From a virus, in the IMG/VR virus record IMGVR_UViG_3300042397_002774, positions 96,927-160,926 of that record: DNA of 64,000 bases, one strand, 5' to 3'. Below the pieces are notes generated by a model. The model was not told where the DNA came from. It was given only the letters and a program-made list of their open reading frames with translations, and made no database searches. The position numbers and the translations under genes are program-made. Positions 61,997 through 64,000 of the stretch are shown one piece after another (the first letter of the stretch is position 1; each line of letters opens with the position of its first letter).

Positions 61997-63279
61997 TAAG
62001 CTTTAAGATTTTGTTGATCTATGATTAATTTAAGTTCTTCAATAAGAATGTCAGGGTCTAGTGTAAAAGAACGTTGAGATTGTAATACTTCATTCTTATC
62101 TCGATTTAAAGCAACCGCATAACGACGAGAATTTCCAGCCACGACGAATCTTGAATCGTTTTCTTCTTTTATAGCAAATGTAAATCCTTTATAACCTGAA
62201 TCTATAGTACCTAAGTTTCCTGATGGTGATAATGTTTGTAAAACTGCATCTAAATCAGTTCTATCAAATGCTGCTAAATTTGAAGGCTCGTCAAAAAATT
62301 TATCAATTTCTTTAAGTCTTTCTTTTTGTTCTTCTAATTCTTCAATAATTCTGTCTAATAATAATCTTATAATAGAAATAGCAGCTAATAACCCAGTTAA
62401 TATTTCAACAGCTAATTCATATTTTTTTCTAAATCTTTCTTTAGCTGGTGTTACAATATCAGGTAAAGGTCCTGGGGGTGTAGGTAATGGTAAAAGCACA
62501 TCAGCTAACACTAGTATAATATCTAATATAGATAATATAAGTGAAATTCTTTCTAAAATACTCTTTATTGAATTAATTTTAGCTTCATTTTCATTTATAA
62601 TTCTAATAGCATTATTTCTTAATAAAGTTGCTTTTTTAACGTCTTCTTTAGATTGAATATTATCAATAACACTATTAACATTATCAACTAATTCTTCAAT
62701 TCTTTTATTTCTTACTGAAACTAGTTGACAAGTTATAGTTAAAGAAGCCATGATTATAGGAACAGGATTCTTTTTAGCGGCATTTAATGCTCCTCTTAAT
62801 AAATCTTTTATTATTTTAGCATTTTTGCCTTTAACTCTTTTATGACTTTTCCTTAAAATACCTTTAATTTTTTCATCTGCTAATTTTAATTTAGCATTAA
62901 TTGCTTCTTTACTATTACTAATTAATTTTTGATAATCCTCTGTTTTATCAGCTATAAAATCTTGTAATTCTTCTTGTTCCTTATCAAAATTACCTTGTAC
63001 AATTTGCTTAATCCTATCAGCCTCTTCCCTAGTAATTGACTTATTCTCAATACGTTTATCTAAATCTGCAAATTTACCAAAAGTATCTGTTTTTAAAGTT
63101 TCAACTTTGCTTTTAGCTTCTTCAATATCGTTTAAAATACGTTGAATAGGGCTTGTTGTTAGTTGTTTTAGCTTATCTTTTGCTAATTTCTCTACATTTA
63201 TATTTTTAAGAGATTCTAATTTACTTTTAGCGGCTGATGCATTAGATGCTAACCCTGATATGTTGATTGTATTAGACAT
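61996..63279 (-). CDS. Coiled-coil protein with hydrophobic segments
   Basis: 427 residues. The N-terminal ~160 are coiled coil (KSKLESLKNINVEKLAKDKL ... RIENKSITREEADRIKQIVQ). A basic patch and hydrophobic stretches follow (PIPI-like PVPIIMASLTITCQLVSV; ISLILSILDIILVLADVLLP and EILTGLLAAISIIRLLLDRI), with a Pro-rich loop (PLPTPPGPLPD). The C-terminus is mixed. A membrane-active or tape-measure-like role could be imagined, but 427 residues is short for a tape measure. It overlaps the upstream baseplate gene. Confidence 0.5.
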   Translation of the reverse strand: MSNTINISGLASNASAAKSKLESLKNINVEKLAKDKLKQLTTSPIQRILNDIEEAKSKVETLKTDTFGKFADLDKRIENKSITREEADRIKQIVQGNFDKEQEELQDFIADKTEDYQKLISNSKEAINAKLKLADEKIKGILRKSHKRVKGKNAKIIKDLLRGALNAAKKNPVPIIMASLTITCQLVSVRNKRIEELVDNVNSVIDNIQSKEDVKKATLLRNNAIRIINENEAKINSIKSILERISLILSILDIILVLADVLLPLPTPPGPLPDIVTPAKERFRKKYELAVEILTGLLAAISIIRLLLDRIIEELEEQKERLKEIDKFFDEPSNLAAFDRTDLDAVLQTLSPSGNLGTIDSGYKGFTFAIKEENDSRFVVAGNSRRYAVALNRDKNEVLQSQRSFTLDPDILIEELKLIIDQQNLKA

Positions 63280-64000
63280 TATTTTGCTACTCTTACTTTC
63301 TGTGATTTAATTTTTTCTAATTTAGGGATTAAATTATCTACTGATTCTTTTAATCCTCTGGCGGCAGTATTAAGTTGAGTTATAGGACTACCTTTAGATC
63401 CATTTAATGCTGAAGAGCATATAGTACTAAATGAAGATAAACTTGTAAGTAATGAGTTTAATAATTTAATAGTTTCATTACCTAATAGTACTGGTTCTTC
63501 AGGGACTAAGCTACCATTTAATCCTAAAAGAATAGTAGGTGAATTAATTACAAATTTATCATCAGCATCTAAACTAATAGTATTTTTTGTATACAATTCA
63601 ATATTATTTTGAGCAAATACTAAAACATTTTCTTTTTTAGAATTTATAATAACTCTATCAGATGTTAGAATTGCTTGAGAACCTTCTAAATATTTGTTTG
63701 GTAGAGAGGTTGTAGAAAGAGGATTTAATTTTGTCTTAGATACCTCTAATGGAACCTTTTGAGTAGATGTTAAATACAAAGCAGAAGCATCTTTATTAAT
63801 ATCTTCAACGTATAATTTGCCACTTCCAAAACTATGACCATTAGTTAAAATAGTAATAGGATCACCATTTTTCCCACTATCACTCCAAAAATTTTCTCCT
63901 GTATTAATTTTATTCGTAGAACCAAATCTTAAAGTATTTCCAAATCTTCCTTCAAGTATATAATCTCCTTCAAAAGGTAAAATTGATTCAATAGATTGAT
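63279..64000 (-). CDS. Baseplate hub-like structural protein, 5' end outside window
   Basis: The frame is open from the stop at 63279 through the window edge, so the start is missing and at least 240 residues are seen. The visible part begins SILPFEGDYILEGRFGNTLR and continues with GDPITILTNGHS and VEDINKDASALYLTSTQKVP. From memory these phrases recur in baseplate hub or virion proteins of marine T4-like phages. The later part is beta-rich (VLVFAQNNIELYTKNTISLD), suggesting a beta-helix. The C-terminus is basic. Confidence 0.65.
   Translation of the reverse strand, partial: QSIESILPFEGDYILEGRFGNTLRFGSTNKINTGENFWSDSGKNGDPITILTNGHSFGSGKLYVEDINKDASALYLTSTQKVPLEVSKTKLNPLSTTSLPNKYLEGSQAILTSDRVIINSKKENVLVFAQNNIELYTKNTISLDADDKFVINSPTILLGLNGSLVPEEPVLLGNETIKLLNSLLTSLSSFSTICSSALNGSKGSPITQLNTAARGLKESVDNLIPKLEKIKSQKVRVAK

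Noticed and set aside
1-64000. tRNA genes, integrase or attachment sites
   Set aside because: I saw no cloverleaf, recombinase or direct-repeat pair of the kind expected. A dedicated tRNA scan would be needed to exclude tRNAs fully.

Overview
The window is a 64-kb piece of a tailed double-stranded DNA phage genome with contractile-tail (T4-like) architecture. It is strongly A+T-rich, and every gene I accept lies on the minus strand, so transcription runs from high to low coordinates. The T4-type genes are recognisable by content and order: baseplate proteins (gp25-like, gp6-like, a gp7-position protein), large terminase, portal, prohead protease, scaffold, major capsid protein, PhoH and neck proteins. 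No tail sheath, tail tube, DNA polymerase, tRNA, integrase or CRISPR array is visible. One gene runs off each end.

The host is probably in Bacteroidota, perhaps a marine flavobacterium. Three things point that way: a large virion protein carries SprB-type repeats typical of Bacteroidota surface adhesins; start codons follow A/T-rich leaders without a clear Shine-Dalgarno sequence; and a glycosyltransferase plus an LpxH-like phosphoesterase suggests a Gram-negative envelope. The host is an inference, not shown.

Layout in transcription order. 64000-57300: baseplate (hub-like partial gene, a helical membrane-like protein, gp25, gp6, a GH19 lysozyme-like enzyme, a DNRLRE-like protein). 57300-46556: large baseplate, tail and adhesion proteins. 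46541-42862: an inserted enzyme block (putative GIY-YIG nuclease, primase, PD-(D/E)XK nuclease, glycosyltransferase, phosphoesterase). 42800-27837: an accessory island of small and medium genes, including a P-loop kinase, a nucleotidyltransferase/metallopeptidase/HAD fusion, a ParB-like protein, DUF5872-type proteins, an 874-residue AT-hook protein, an EF-hand-like protein, an FAD oxidoreductase and an AAA_28-like ATPase. 27832-14593: head packaging and assembly. 14479-8991: PhoH and neck/tail-completion genes. 8941-1: fibre genes, two of them very large collagen-like proteins.

The most interesting signal is a set of about 15 otherwise unrelated proteins that begin with one of two related short amphipathic leaders (MIKLxxILxEI or xLxxIIREAIxEVL). 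Almost all leaders contain an (L/I)xE tripeptide like the one cleaved by the T4 prohead protease. A second short motif (RMQQLAGI) links the C-terminus of the scaffold to several neighbouring proteins. I infer that both are capsid-targeting signals and that this phage packs a large protein cargo into its head, including a kinase, a nucleotidyltransferase/phosphatase and metallopeptidase-like proteins. An ATATTTAT motif recurs just upstream of genes and is the likely late promoter or an RNA-processing element. Its orientation is opposite to the T4 late promoter consensus.
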